Program-made: the position numbers and the translations under genes | NCBI GenBank assembly: GCA_030038195.1 | Contig: JASHPJ010000070.1 | Span: 52,405 to 116,404 of the forward strand | DNA: 64,000 nt | Source: Acidobacteriaceae bacterium | Lineage (GTDB): Bacteria > Acidobacteriota > Terriglobia > Terriglobales > Acidobacteriaceae | Direction of reading: 5' to 3' | The notes under the pieces: model-generated | What the model was told of the DNA's origin: nothing | Databases searched by the model: none | Seen by the model: the letters and a program-made list of their open reading frames with translations, nothing else | Shown: piece after piece, positions 1-8,464 of the stretch | Numbering within the stretch: position 1 is the first letter of the stretch | Layout: every line of letters starts with the position of its first letter

Positions 1-2
1 CG

Positions 3-2195
3 AGCACGTACAACTCGGGTGCTCTCGGCGTCACTACACCGCTGTGCGCAGGCAGCCCCTCGTTGACAATCCTGTTTGGCGGCGGGACGACTCCCACGCC
101 GCTCGATTTCCCGGTTGTGAATGCGGATTCCGGCTATATTTACGCCATCCAGTCGGCGTCCACTTATCCTCCGCCAGGCACACCGGCCGCGCTGGAGTAT
201 GTGGCGCCACCGGCCAGCCCATGCACCACATCGCAGCCGACGCCGGCCGCCATCAACGCCGTTTCCGGAGGCGGGCAGAGCGCAACGATCGGCCAGGCGT
301 TTGCCAATCCTCTTGTAGTGAATGTCACGGATGCAAACGGCAATCCGGTCTCCGGCGCGACCGTCACGTTTACTGCGCCATCTTCGGGCGCGAGCGCGAC
401 TCTGTCCTCCATGACTGCCACCACAAGCAGCAACGGCAATGCCAGCGTGACGGCGACAGCCAACGGGACTGCCGGCACGTCTGCCTATCAGGTCAGCGCA
501 TCGGTTGCGGGCGTGAGCACCCTGGCCACGTTCTCGCTCACAAACACGCAGGCTGCGACGACGCTGGGGGTAACGCCTTCGGCTCTCTCGCTCGTATATG
601 GGCAGATGGTGGCCATCCAAGCCTCCATCAGCCCAGCGAGCGTCGACGGCTCCGTCCCCACCGGCTCCGTGGCCTTTTACGACGGTACTATCGCGCTCAC
701 ACCCGATTCCACGGTCTCCGGCGCGATCGCCAGTTATACCGTAAACGTGCCCACGGTCGGCAGTCATACCTATGCAGCACAGTATCTGGGCGATACCAAT
801 TTCCAGGCTAGCGCCCTCACCAGCGCGACGTCAGCAGTGACGGTGAGCAAAGCAAGCGTCACACTCACCGGCCCGGCAACGCAGCCGGTCACAGTGCCGA
901 GCGGCCAGTCGGGGTCAATCGCGATCACGGTGAGCGGAGAGTTTTCCGGCAGCGGAATTTCCACGCCGTCCGGGAGCGTAAGCTACAGCGTCAGTGGCAG
1001 CGGATTTCCCGCGGGAACGGCCACCATCTCCGGGGGGACGGCCACGATCCCGGTGCCCGCGACCACCGCCCCCAGCAGCTACACGGTAACTGTGAATTAT
1101 GCGGGCGACGCAAACTATGCAGCAGCCACGGCCATCAATGTCTCGCTCACGGTCACACCGTCGGCGGTCCTAGTCACCGACAACGAAACTATTACGGTCT
1201 CCGACGCGGATGAGATGGTCACAGGTGCCCTCAGCGGCGACAATGAGGCAATCTCCGTTGTCGACACAGTAAGCGTCCAGGTCTCCGGCTACCCGATAGA
1301 GGCGGTCAACGACAATGAGACCATCACTGTGTCTGACGCCGATGAGGTGACGCCGGGTGCTCTGAGCGCCAACAACGAGGCAATCTCCGTTGCGGATGCC
1401 GTGAGCGTTCAGGTGGGTAACACGCCGACCATCACTACGCTCACCTCCTCCGTCAACCCGAGTCCAGCGGGCTACAACGTCACTCTGACCGCGACCATCG
1501 CACCATCCCCATTTGGCTCTTCCGCCGGATCCATTGCTTTCATGGATGGAACCACGCTGCTTGCCACGGTTCCGGTGACGGGGAATGTCGCGATGTACTC
1601 CACCACTTCACTGCCGGCGGGTGCAGACCAGATTACCGCCGTGTACAGCGGCAATACCGCCTATCTTGCCAGCACTTCAGCAGTTCTCGACGAGCAGATA
1701 TCCGGTTTCAAACTGGACTTCACAACCCCCGTCTCGCTCAATCTGTTGCCAGGGCAGAGCGCCGCCATCGCCCTGACGGTGACACCGGACAATGGCTCCT
1801 ACAATGAGCCGGTCACATTCACGGTCAGCGGACTGCCCACCGGCGCGACGGCCACCTTCAACCCGGCCGCTGTGACGCCGGGCAGCAGCCCCGCTACTGC
1901 GAGCGTCACAATTATTGCCCCGCCGCTCAGCTCGCAGGCGGGATCTGAACCGGCGCTTCGCCGAGCGGGGCCGATCGTGCTTGCACTCCTGCTGCCACTA
2001 GCGGCGTTCGGTCGCAAGCGGCGCTTGTTCCTGACGATCTTTATCACGGCGTTTGCCCTGGCTGCTGCGATGGGGCTCGGCGCGTGCGGCGGCGCAGGGT
2101 TCTTCAACCAGGCACCCGAGACTTATACCGTGACGGTTACCGGGTCGAGCGGCGCGGTTCAACATTCAGCCACGCTTACGCTGACGGTGGAGTAG
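3..2195 (+). CDS. Ig-like repeat surface protein, C-terminal part (cut by window start)
   Basis: The frame is open to the first bases of the window, so the gene starts upstream. At least 730 residues remain. The protein is a chain of Ig-like (bacterial Big_3/Big_1-type) beta domains marked by YxGDxNY/YSGNTAY-type strands and VTFTAP-type strands, the usual build of acidobacterial surface or adhesion proteins. A 44-residue unit starting NETITVSDADE is duplicated in tandem (about 1174-1305 and 1306-1420). The C-terminus (about 1969-2110) has a hydrophobic stretch, a basic GRKRR cluster, a second hydrophobic stretch and a Cys-Gly-Gly, then a last Ig-like strand block. The same tail order occurs in the giant protein at 27253-32346. 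The exact ligand is unknown. Extracellular location is inferred from the repeat type. Confidence 0.85.
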   Translation, partial: STYNSGALGVTTPLCAGSPSLTILFGGGTTPTPLDFPVVNADSGYIYAIQSASTYPPPGTPAALEYVAPPASPCTTSQPTPAAINAVSGGGQSATIGQAFANPLVVNVTDANGNPVSGATVTFTAPSSGASATLSSMTATTSSNGNASVTATANGTAGTSAYQVSASVAGVSTLATFSLTNTQAATTLGVTPSALSLVYGQMVAIQASISPASVDGSVPTGSVAFYDGTIALTPDSTVSGAIASYTVNVPTVGSHTYAAQYLGDTNFQASALTSATSAVTVSKASVTLTGPATQPVTVPSGQSGSIAITVSGEFSGSGISTPSGSVSYSVSGSGFPAGTATISGGTATIPVPATTAPSSYTVTVNYAGDANYAAATAINVSLTVTPSAVLVTDNETITVSDADEMVTGALSGDNEAISVVDTVSVQVSGYPIEAVNDNETITVSDADEVTPGALSANNEAISVADAVSVQVGNTPTITTLTSSVNPSPAGYNVTLTATIAPSPFGSSAGSIAFMDGTTLLATVPVTGNVAMYSTTSLPAGADQITAVYSGNTAYLASTSAVLDEQISGFKLDFTTPVSLNLLPGQSAAIALTVTPDNGSYNEPVTFTVSGLPTGATATFNPAAVTPGSSPATASVTIIAPPLSSQAGSEPALRRAGPIVLALLLPLAAFGRKRRLFLTIFITAFALAAAMGLGACGGAGFFNQAPETYTVTVTGSSGAVQHSATLTLTVE

Positions 2196-2203
2196 GAGTC
2201 TGC

Positions 2204-2791
2204 ATGGTTCTGCGCCTCGCGTTGCTTACTGCGTTGCTTTGGTCCCACGTTCCCGCGCTGGCGCAGGCTGCTTCGGCATATTCCGTGAGTCCTGCCCCTC
2301 TGGAAATGACCCTGGCCTACGACGCCGACCGAACCAATGGAGTGGTGGGCGGTTGCGGCTGCTTCTGGATGGGGGGCGGCAAGGCCGAAGCCAGTGCATA
2401 CTTCGGGCGCGATCTGAGTGTTGTGGCGGAGATCGCGGGTGAACACGCCAATAGCATCAACTCCGCCGGAGAGAGCCTGAGCTTTGTGTCGTACCTCTTC
2501 GGTCCGCGTTACACATTCGTGAACAGAAGCAAGCTCGCGCCCTTCGCGCAATTCCTCGTAGGAGGCGTGCACGGCTTCGATGGTATGTTTCCCGGCCCCG
2601 GCGTATACATTTCCAACCCCGATGCTTTTGCCTTCGCGCCTGGCGGGGGGCTCAATCTGCATCTTTCGCACCGGTTTGCTCTTCGTCTCGTTCAGGCAGA
2701 CTACTTTCAAACCCAGTTGCCAAACGATGGAAATAATCGGCAAAACCATCTCCGAATTTCGGGCGGCGTTATCTTTCGATTCGGAGAATGA
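2204..2791 (+). CDS. Outer-membrane beta-barrel protein, signal-peptide bearing
   Basis: A 195-residue protein starting at the ATG at 2204, chosen because AGGAG (2194-2198) lies 5 nt upstream and a signal peptide follows at once (MVLRLALLTALLW...ALAQA, residues 1-22). The rest alternates polar and hydrophobic residues in strands and ends in a Phe-rich strand (GGVIFRFGE), as in eight-stranded OmpA/OmpW-like barrels found often in Acidobacteriota. The gene begins 8 nt after the Ig-like gene stops, so the two are probably co-transcribed. No substrate can be named. Confidence 0.75.
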   Translation: MVLRLALLTALLWSHVPALAQAASAYSVSPAPLEMTLAYDADRTNGVVGGCGCFWMGGGKAEASAYFGRDLSVVAEIAGEHANSINSAGESLSFVSYLFGPRYTFVNRSKLAPFAQFLVGGVHGFDGMFPGPGVYISNPDAFAFAPGGGLNLHLSHRFALRLVQADYFQTQLPNDGNNRQNHLRISGGVIFRFGE

Positions 2792-2853
2792 GCGAGGTGA
2801 GAGCGGGGCGGATCACTGCGAGGTGCCGCCAGAGATCAAAGGAAGAGGAGATT

Positions 2854-3465
2854 ATGAAGTTCCATCCGGGACGGAAGGTCTTGTTCGTTAGTGGCATGCT
2901 TTGGGTCTTCACGACAGCCCTGATGTCGCAGACGGCCAATGCTAAGAATCTGGTGGTCAACGGCGACTTTGAGAAAGGCAACGCCGGCTTTACCACCCAA
3001 TACAGCTTTGGAAATGTATCCAACCCAGGCACATACGATATCGGGACCAGTCCTTCGTCCGTGCCCGGTGCTTATGGCGACTGGTGCAACTGCGGCGACC
3101 ACACGACAGGAGCCGGAATGATGCTGATCGCCAACGGGGCCACATCCGCCTCATGGCCGGCTTGGGAGCAGGTCGTGCATGTCTCGCCGAATAAGAACTA
3201 CCAGTTCTCCTATTGGGGAGCCGAAGTGGACCGCAACAGCAATTCCTTGCCTCGCGTGGTCCGGATTTTGGCAGTTGAGCCGAATCACTTACTAGAAGAG
3301 AACATAGGGGGAGTTGAACATGAGACGCGCACTGATGATAGCTCTCGCATTTGTGGCAGCAGTTCGGCCGGTCAGTATATTCGCCGATCCTTACAGCGAT
3401 CTGCAGAAGGCGGCAGCCAAGTTCAGCGCGCAGCCATCCTTCCATGCCGAGATGCACTTTACTAA
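2854..3465 (+). pseudogene. Truncated secreted carbohydrate-binding-like protein
   Basis: The start at ATG 2854 has a strong ribosome site (GGAAGAGGAG, 2841-2850) and a signal peptide ending in SQTANA. The first about 140 residues (NLVVNGDFEKG..., W-rich, CNCGDHTTG) look like the N-terminal jelly-roll of secreted 'choice-of-anchor' or carbohydrate-binding proteins, which open with V-x-N-G-x-F-E. After about position 3280 the reading frame loses that character and runs through the ribosome site and the start of the next gene (ATG 3320) in another frame, to a stop at 3465. This suggests a deletion that removed the 3' half of the gene. The fold assignment is by motif only. Confidence 0.6.
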
Positions 3466-3874
3466 CGGGCGCATCATTACGGTCGAGTTTGTTGGCGCCG
3501 ACCGGGCGCGGGTCGTCTTACCGGGCGGCGTGACGGAAGTACTGATCGGTTCCAGCATCTGGATCAACCGAAATGGGAGTTGGCAGCCGGTACCGTCAAT
3601 GGCGGCCGCCCCGATGACCTCAATGGTCGAGCAATACCGCCGTTCGCCGCTCTTGAGCGTCGACCCCAATTCAGTAAAGGATTTGGGTATGCAGTCAGTC
3701 GGGGGAGAATCGTTGCACGCCTATTCCTACGTTGGCACCGGAGTTGGTGGAACGCCGGCGACCGTCTGGCTCGGCGCGAACGACTTACCCGTGCAGGTCG
3801 TCACGACCAGCGGCAAGAACAGCGCGACCATTACCTATTCTTACGGCAGTATCACGATCGAGCCGCCACAATAA
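3320..3874 (+). CDS. Secreted LolA-like hypothetical protein
   Basis: A 184-residue protein with a signal peptide (MRRALMIALAFVAAVRP...IFA). ATG 3320 is preferred over TTG 3314 because AGGGGGAG (3305-3312) is well spaced. The mature part has repeated beta strands of the type FHAEMHFTNG-RIITVEFVGADRARV and a late TPATVWLGANDLPVQV-like segment, which resembles the half-barrel of LolA/LolB or DUF2092 periplasmic proteins. Function unknown; periplasmic carrier is only a guess from the fold pattern. It overlaps the broken reading frame of the previous gene. Confidence 0.6.
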   Translation: MRRALMIALAFVAAVRPVSIFADPYSDLQKAAAKFSAQPSFHAEMHFTNGRIITVEFVGADRARVVLPGGVTEVLIGSSIWINRNGSWQPVPSMAAAPMTSMVEQYRRSPLLSVDPNSVKDLGMQSVGGESLHAYSYVGTGVGGTPATVWLGANDLPVQVVTTSGKNSATITYSYGSITIEPPQ

Positions 3875-4306
3875 CGCATCCGTATGGGTCCCAGATTCGT
3901 CCAATGTCGGCAAGACGCGCTCTGCCAGAAGTCGCCATCCGCTGCTGGGCGAACACCATGTCATCAGAGAGAGGCCGTGAAGACGGGCGGTAGAGAATAA
4001 CCATCTTTTCGGCCATGCCTCGTTCTGCTGGCGTAGCGCAGCGTTTTTCAGCAGATGCCAGCCCGAGCTGGCACAGGATAGACGACTGCACGCTGGCTCG
4101 GTTGAGGAGACTTCGCCCTTTATTGCCGAGCGGTCACGGCCTCCCCGCTCATGCCTTCCACGAAGAGTTGATTGTGTTCGTCTTCGCCCAGATGCTTGCC
4201 TGTGCCGATGGCAACACCCCCAGGGAGAAACTGCTCTTCGGCGACGGATATCCCCGAGCGGTCCCAGTGAAATTAGGCCAATCCGATTTTGGTCAGTTTC
4301 CATGTT
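3875..4306. other. Non-coding or decayed stretch
   Basis: No convincing gene is seen. A plus-strand open frame (4015-4317) lacks a ribosome site and any recognisable motif and stops in the hairpin at 4307-4337. On the minus strand, 4270-4133 reads like the acidic tail of a former protein, but no start or family can be given. Confidence 0.4.
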
Positions 4307-4337
4307 ATGAGCGATAGCGGGCCTGTCTATCGCTCAT
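4307..4337. repeat. Perfect 11-bp inverted repeat (hairpin)
   Basis: ATGAGCGATAG (4307-4317) and CTATCGCTCAT (4327-4337) are perfect inverted copies around a 9-nt centre. No T-run follows on either strand, so it is not a classical terminator. It lies next to the IS481 remnant. Confidence 0.6.
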
Positions 4338-4419
4338 GAGGTTCCGCTATCTTTTGATCGATACGAACTCTTCCTACTGATCATGGTGAGCGCCCGCGTT
4401 CGCCTTTGCATGGCTTCGG

Positions 4420-4833
4420 CTATGCTGACTTGGATTCTCCGCCGCCGCGCTGTTCTGTTGTGGCACGGGATTTGGAACAGACGGCACCACTGTTTGCGCC
4501 GGCGTTGCCGCCGCCGAATCTCGACAACCTTGTATCTCGATGCCACCAAACAGTCCGATCAACATCGCCGCCCCAGTCAGGCCACTGGCGGCGCAGATGC
4601 TCGATCCGCTCCTCGACCTCGGCCGCGGTCTGCAAAGGGCTGTGGTGCGGACGCCGGCTCTGTTCCACGATCCCCGCCACCCCACATGCCCGATAGCGGC
4701 TCAGCCAAAGATAACCGCTCGGGCGCGAGATGCCGAACTCGGCACATAACCGCCTGAAACTCTGCCCTCCACGGCTGGCTGCGACTACAAATCGAACCCG
4801 CTGCTCCTGGACTTCCATCCTGCGCCACCCCAT
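4420..4833 (-). pseudogene. IS481-family transposase, N-terminal remnant
   Basis: Read from 4833, the protein starts MGWRRMEVQEQ and continues with an HTH region (SFRRLCAEFGISRPSGYLW, then RYRACGVAGIVEQSRRPH), the typical N-terminus of IS481-type transposases. Recognisable similarity ends near 4565 (LRRQWPDWG). No DDE catalytic core follows in any frame and the open frame ends at 4420. The sequence upstream of the gene (about 4855-4905) holds GATGTACCGGAACA and TGTGTTATGTCATGAGACTG, which fits the terminal part of such an element. It is a dead fragment between the LolA-like gene and the HNH gene. Confidence 0.75.
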
Positions 4834-4951
4834 CCATGCCTCCAACACAAACCTGCAGGAGTGTAAAGGATGTACCGGAACAATGTGTTATGTCATGAGA
4901 CTGAACAACTTCAGCCGTGCCCTTTCAAGACATCAAGTTTTTGGACAGATT

Positions 4952-5575
4952 CTAATAAAACAGGTACTTCCTCCACCGGTCGTCGCTGCGGCCGAGCATG
5001 CGCATGATCTGCCGGCTAGTGTGGAGCGAAAAGGGCCGCGGCTCGCGCAGCAGCACCATGTCGTCGATCTCGTGGAGCAAGCGGTTGCCCTTGCGGCGGT
5101 TGCAACTGTGGCAGCAGGCGACCAGGTTCTCCCAGGTGGAGCTGCCGCCGCGCGAGCGCGGAATGACGTGGTCGAGGGTGAGCTCGCCGGGTGGCAGAGT
5201 CTGGCCGCAGTACTGGCAGGTGTTGCGGTCGCGCAGCAGGATGTTCTTGCGCGAGAGGGCGCGCGTCTGGTGAGGAATGCGCCGGTACTCGAGCAAACGG
5301 ATCACGGACGGCATGGCGATGCGGCTGCGCTGGGCGTGCAGCGTGAGGCCGTGCTCCTCCTCAGTGCGCGCAATGCCCTTGAGCACCAGCACCAGCGCCC
5401 GCCGCGCGCCACAGATATTGATGGGCTCATAAGAGGCGTTGAGCACCAGCACCGGCATCTGCAGCATGTGGTCCGGCTGCAGGCCGTGCAATCCGATCGA
5501 GTGGCCGGCCAGCGCCGCGGCCTTGGTGATGGCTTTCTGCTTACGGGCGTGGATCATGGCTTTTCCCAGCGACAT
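4952..5575 (-). CDS. HNH endonuclease, zinc-ribbon type
   Basis: A 207-residue HNH nuclease. The ATG at 5575 is chosen over 5596 because GAGGGGAG (5581-5588) sits 5 nt upstream. Cys120-x2-Cys123 and Cys155-x2-Cys158 form the structural zinc site; [11 protein letters not shown] (His136), Asn150 and [10 protein letters not shown] (Asn159) form the HNH core. The N-terminal half ([24 protein letters not shown]) matches the stand-alone acidobacterial and actinobacterial HNH family of unknown role. It starts 17 nt after the comF stop, so both are likely made from one mRNA. Phage or restriction origin is not indicated; a housekeeping DNA-processing role is possible. Confidence 0.88.
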   Translation of the reverse strand: MSLGKAMIHARKQKAITKAAALAGHSIGLHGLQPDHMLQMPVLVLNASYEPINICGARRALVLVLKGIARTEEEHGLTLHAQRSRIAMPSVIRLLEYRRIPHQTRALSRKNILLRDRNTCQYCGQTLPPGELTLDHVIPRSRGGSSTWENLVACCHSCNRRKGNRLLHEIDDMVLLREPRPFSLHTSRQIMRMLGRSDDRWRKYLFY

Positions 5576-5592
5576 CTGTTCTCCCCTCGTCA

Positions 5593-6456
5593 TCAATGAT
5601 CGATGTAAAAAGACCGTTGTTCCTGCGATGGAATCGGCTCCGCAGACGTAAAAAGCTCCGGGTGAAGATCGGCGGAGGGACTGAGACGGAAAAATCCCTC
5701 GCGCCGGGCGCGGGCCAGCGTGGCTACGTAGACGGCGTTGGCTCCGGCTTTATTCAGGGCCAGCGCCGCGGCGCGCGCCGTGGCTCCCGTGGTCAGAATG
5801 TCGTCTACCAACAGAATGTCTTTGCCCGCGACGGCCGCCGGATGGCTCACTGAAAATGCGCCGCGCACATTGAGCCGCCGCTGGCGCGGCGCAAGGCCGG
5901 CCTGGCTCCCGGTGGCGCGCAGACGCATCAGCGCGCCGGGCGCAAGCGTAAGACGCCACTGCGGATGGCTCTTTGCCAGAGCTTCCAGCGCCGCGCGGGC
6001 CAGCACACGGGCCTGGTTGAATCCGCGCTGCGCGTGTTTCAGGCGATGCAGCGGCACCGGAACCACCAGCAGCCCGTCCGGCACATCGGCGGCGAGCGGA
6101 GCAATCGCCTGGGCCAGCATGTGACCCAGCCGGCGTGCGGCTGGACGCAGGCGATCGTATTTGAGCGCGTGGATGGCGTCTTTCATGCGTCCGCGATAGG
6201 CGCCATACGCCACCGCGCGCACGAACGGCGGCGGCGCGAGGCGGCAGACGCGGCACAGGCCGGCCTCGCGCGCGCCATCGAGCGTGTCGCCGCAGCGCGC
6301 GCACACGGGGCCGCTCAGGACGGGAAATTCCGCCCAGCAGGCATCGCAGATTGGCACAGAAGAGAGCCGCGGCAGGAGGGAGCCGCAGAGAACGCAGAAG
6401 GCAGGAAAAAGCGTGCAACCCAGGGCGTCCACGGGACTTCGCAGCACGCGAACCAC
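5593..6456 (-). CDS. comF: ComF family phosphoribosyltransferase-like competence protein
   Basis: A 287-residue protein, GTG start. The N-terminal zinc ribbon has four CxxC pairs (Cys21/24, 37/40, 52/55, 68/71). A type I phosphoribosyltransferase fold follows with [19 protein letters not shown] (about 131-149) and the PRPP loop [10 protein letters not shown] (217-226). In competent bacteria ComF helps bring single-stranded DNA through the inner membrane; its enzymatic substrate is not settled. The downstream neighbour is an HNH nuclease. The C-terminus is about 40 residues longer than the PRPP core needs. Confidence 0.92.
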   Translation of the reverse strand: MVRVLRSPVDALGCTLFPAFCVLCGSLLPRLSSVPICDACWAEFPVLSGPVCARCGDTLDGAREAGLCRVCRLAPPPFVRAVAYGAYRGRMKDAIHALKYDRLRPAARRLGHMLAQAIAPLAADVPDGLLVVPVPLHRLKHAQRGFNQARVLARAALEALAKSHPQWRLTLAPGALMRLRATGSQAGLAPRQRRLNVRGAFSVSHPAAVAGKDILLVDDILTTGATARAAALALNKAGANAVYVATLARARREGFFRLSPSADLHPELFTSAEPIPSQEQRSFYIDH

Positions 6457-6648
6457 GGCACGCCAGCGCGTGGTTTGCGATGGCGGAAGGTCGAACGTCA
6501 GTGAACGAGCTTCCAGGCGGAAGACGCACCTCGATTCGGGGCGGCCAGCGAGTCACTGCCCTGTGCGGCAAGTATACCGCAATCGCGGCGCGGGCTTCCA
6601 GGCAAGGGGCAGGTAGGGGGCTGACTGCAACGATTCCCGTTGCGAGCT

Positions 6649-6781
6649 TCAGCGCCCGCTTTTGCTGCCTGAATAAGCCAGAAAACCGCCCCCCCAGGAT
6701 GCAGGCCACACCCAGGATCGGCGGCAGCGGCACATGATCATGATGATGATGATGTGACCTGATCACCTGCAGCGACCACAT
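6649..6781 (-). pseudogene. Small His-run membrane protein broken at a G7 run
   Basis: Reading minus from 6781 gives a short protein with five His codons in a CAT repeat, then DHVPLPPILGVACILGG. At the seven-C run (6689-6695, G7 on the coding strand) the frame is lost. Removing one G restores GFLAYSGSKSGR and a stop at 6649, giving about 43 residues with a single membrane segment and a basic end. The shape resembles very small DUF3185-like membrane proteins, but the family is not certain. The break may be a real slippage state or a sequencing error. Confidence 0.4.
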
Positions 6782-6802
6782 AACTCTTCGATAAGCCGGA
6801 CT

Positions 6803-7024
6803 ATGACTACATCGATAGGTTACTCGAAGTTATCTTTGCGCGGCACGATGGGAAGCAGAAAAGGAGGAGACAGGCTTCTACTCATTATCATCCTGGTTAT
6901 CCTGATCTTCGGATCGGGCTATGGCGGTTACTGCACGGGGCCCGGCTGGAGATATTACGGCGGAGGTAGCCTGAGCCTCATTCTCACCATCGTTCTTATC
7001 CTGCTGCTGCTCAAAGTCATTTGA
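6803..7024 (+). CDS. Small DUF3309-like membrane protein
   Basis: At most 73 residues; the ATG at 6848 would give 58 residues starting MGSRKGGDRLLLI. Two hydrophobic segments (LLLIIILVILIFGSG and LSLILTIVLILLLLKVI) flank a Gly/Tyr/Trp-rich turn (GYCTGPGWRYYGGG). This two-segment plan around a GW/GGG turn is that of the DUF3309 family, whose function is unknown. It converges on the universal stress gene and shares the intergenic hairpin. Confidence 0.65.
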   Translation: MTTSIGYSKLSLRGTMGSRKGGDRLLLIIILVILIFGSGYGGYCTGPGWRYYGGGSLSLILTIVLILLLLKVI

Positions 7025-7035
7025 GTGCGCACAGG

Positions 7036-7070
7036 AAAAAGGCGCTGCCTCCGCGCGTGGAAGCAGCGCC
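7036..7070 (-). terminator. Rho-independent terminator of the usp gene
   Basis: GGCGCTGC (7041-7048) pairs with GCAGCGCC (7063-7070). On the minus strand the stem is followed by TTTTTCC (from 7040 down), so it ends the stress-protein transcript. On the plus strand only TTGATT follows, so it may also act weakly on the small membrane gene. Confidence 0.8.
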
Positions 7071-7092
7071 TTGATTCAGCGTGCCCGCCTGC

Positions 7093-8052
7093 TCAGAAAG
7101 CGCCGGCGATATAGGCTTCGGCAGCGCCCGCTGTCTCGATCTTCTGCCCCGCTTCAGCAAGCACTACGGGCGACAGCGTGATGACCGGGCAGGTGGAGTG
7201 CGCCAGCACCTTGTAAACCACCCCATGCCGCGTTACCGCAGCAAAAGCCGATGCGCCATGCGCGCCCAGCACAACCAGGTCGGCCTGCTGCGCGCGAGCT
7301 TGGTAGAGCAGCTCCTCGGTGGGGTCGCCCGGCACCACGATGGTCTGCACGGCAATCCTGCCCTGCAGTTTTTCCGGAACCAGCGCGAGCATCTGGGCCT
7401 CCACGTCGTCGAGCGAGCGGCCGGCAAGAAACTCTGCGCGGTCCTGCGGCCGGATCACGTGCTGCAGGATGAGCCGCGCATGATGCTGAGCGGCCACTTC
7501 GGCGGCAAAGTCCGCCACCACGCTGCCAGCCTCGAGCAAGCTGGCAGCGCAGAGAACCGTGCGCGTGGCAAAGCTGCGATAGTTGCCTTCCACCACCTCG
7601 GGGCCAACGATGAAGACCGGCGCGTTGGCGTTGCGCAGCACGGCCTCAGCCACCGAACCCACCAGCAGTTTGCCGATGGGACCGGGTGAATGCGTGCCCA
7701 TTACGATGCGGTCAATCTCGCGCTCGCGGGCGAAGCTCAGAATCTGGTCGGCCGGCAGTCCCGGCCGCACCACAACCTCGCACCGGACACCCACCGCGTG
7801 GGCACGCTCGGCCAGCGGCTCCAGTTGGTGTTTCTCCGTCCGCGCCGCCGCGGCGTAGTCGTAGTAGCGAATGCCCGAAGTGTCAGAGGCGGTGACGACC
7901 AGAGTGTCATAGGCATGAAAGAGGATCAGATCGGCGCCAAACTCCCTGGCCTGCGCAAGTGCAAAGGCAAAAGCCTTCTGGTTGGACGGGATCTCGGTGG
8001 CAAAAAGGATGGTGGAGGGTTTGCTCCAGCCCGGCTTGAGTGCGACTGCCAT
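7093..8052 (-). CDS. Tandem-domain universal stress protein (UspA superfamily)
   Basis: A 319-residue cytosolic protein made of two Usp domains. Domain 1 (about 10-148) carries the ATP-binding pattern G-x2-G-x9-G-S as GTHSPGPIGKLLVGS (119-133). Domain 2 (about 160-300) has the related GAHGASAFAAVTRHG, where the last position is not Ser/Thr, so nucleotide binding there may be weaker. The start is supported by a near-perfect ribosome site, AAAGGAGGTT, just upstream. Such proteins respond to energy or oxygen stress. A CRP/FNR-like half-site pair lies about 80 nt upstream (8127-8142), which fits oxygen- or redox-linked control. Confidence 0.92.
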   Translation of the reverse strand: MAVALKPGWSKPSTILFATEIPSNQKAFAFALAQAREFGADLILFHAYDTLVVTASDTSGIRYYDYAAAARTEKHQLEPLAERAHAVGVRCEVVVRPGLPADQILSFAREREIDRIVMGTHSPGPIGKLLVGSVAEAVLRNANAPVFIVGPEVVEGNYRSFATRTVLCAASLLEAGSVVADFAAEVAAQHHARLILQHVIRPQDRAEFLAGRSLDDVEAQMLALVPEKLQGRIAVQTIVVPGDPTEELLYQARAQQADLVVLGAHGASAFAAVTRHGVVYKVLAHSTCPVITLSPVVLAEAGQKIETAGAAEAYIAGAF

Positions 8053-8464
8053 GGCGAACCTCCTTTGGTGCGTTCCTACTCTGGCAGAATCAGGATACGC
8101 TTGCGGTGATCGTCTGCACGTCAGCTTGTGATGCTCCTCACGCCAACCGCGTTGCGGAAGCGTACCGGGAGAAAAAGATGGCCATGATCGTCACACGGGA
8201 GCTTCTACCACCTGTAAAAGACGCCGGATGCGGGCAAATCGGTTTCCGGGTGCTTCATTGTGTTCCGAATCCGGGGGTTTGTCCAGTCAATCAGGATGCG
8301 GTCGTGGGACAGCCTGGGTATTTTTTACCTCTGGGGCCGAAGCCCGCTCATTTTGCAGTTGCTTAATGTACAGGCTAAAGTCCATACCCTTCAAGAATAG
8401 GAACTTGATCAGCAGCCTGAGGCGGGAGTTGAAGCCGCCACCTCAGGCAGTAGCCGGGCCAGCT
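8053..8464. other. Intergenic region between usp and cydB
   Basis: 412 nt without a supported gene. It holds the usp promoter area and the CRP/FNR-like site at 8127-8142. An open frame at 8040-8366 has no recognisable domain or ribosome site and is left out. Confidence 0.5.
8127..8142. promoter_or_regulatory. CRP/FNR-family binding-site candidate upstream of usp
   Basis: TGTGA-TGCTCC-TCACG matches the TGTGA-N6-TCACA consensus at nine of ten fixed positions. Its centre is about 82 nt upstream of the usp start codon, a usual distance for activation. A perfect version lies upstream of cydA (11035-11050). Confidence 0.5.

Noticed and set aside
4015..4317. 100-residue open frame on the plus strand
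   Set aside because: No ribosome site or motif; ends inside a hairpin; composition resembles decayed DNA around the IS481 remnant.
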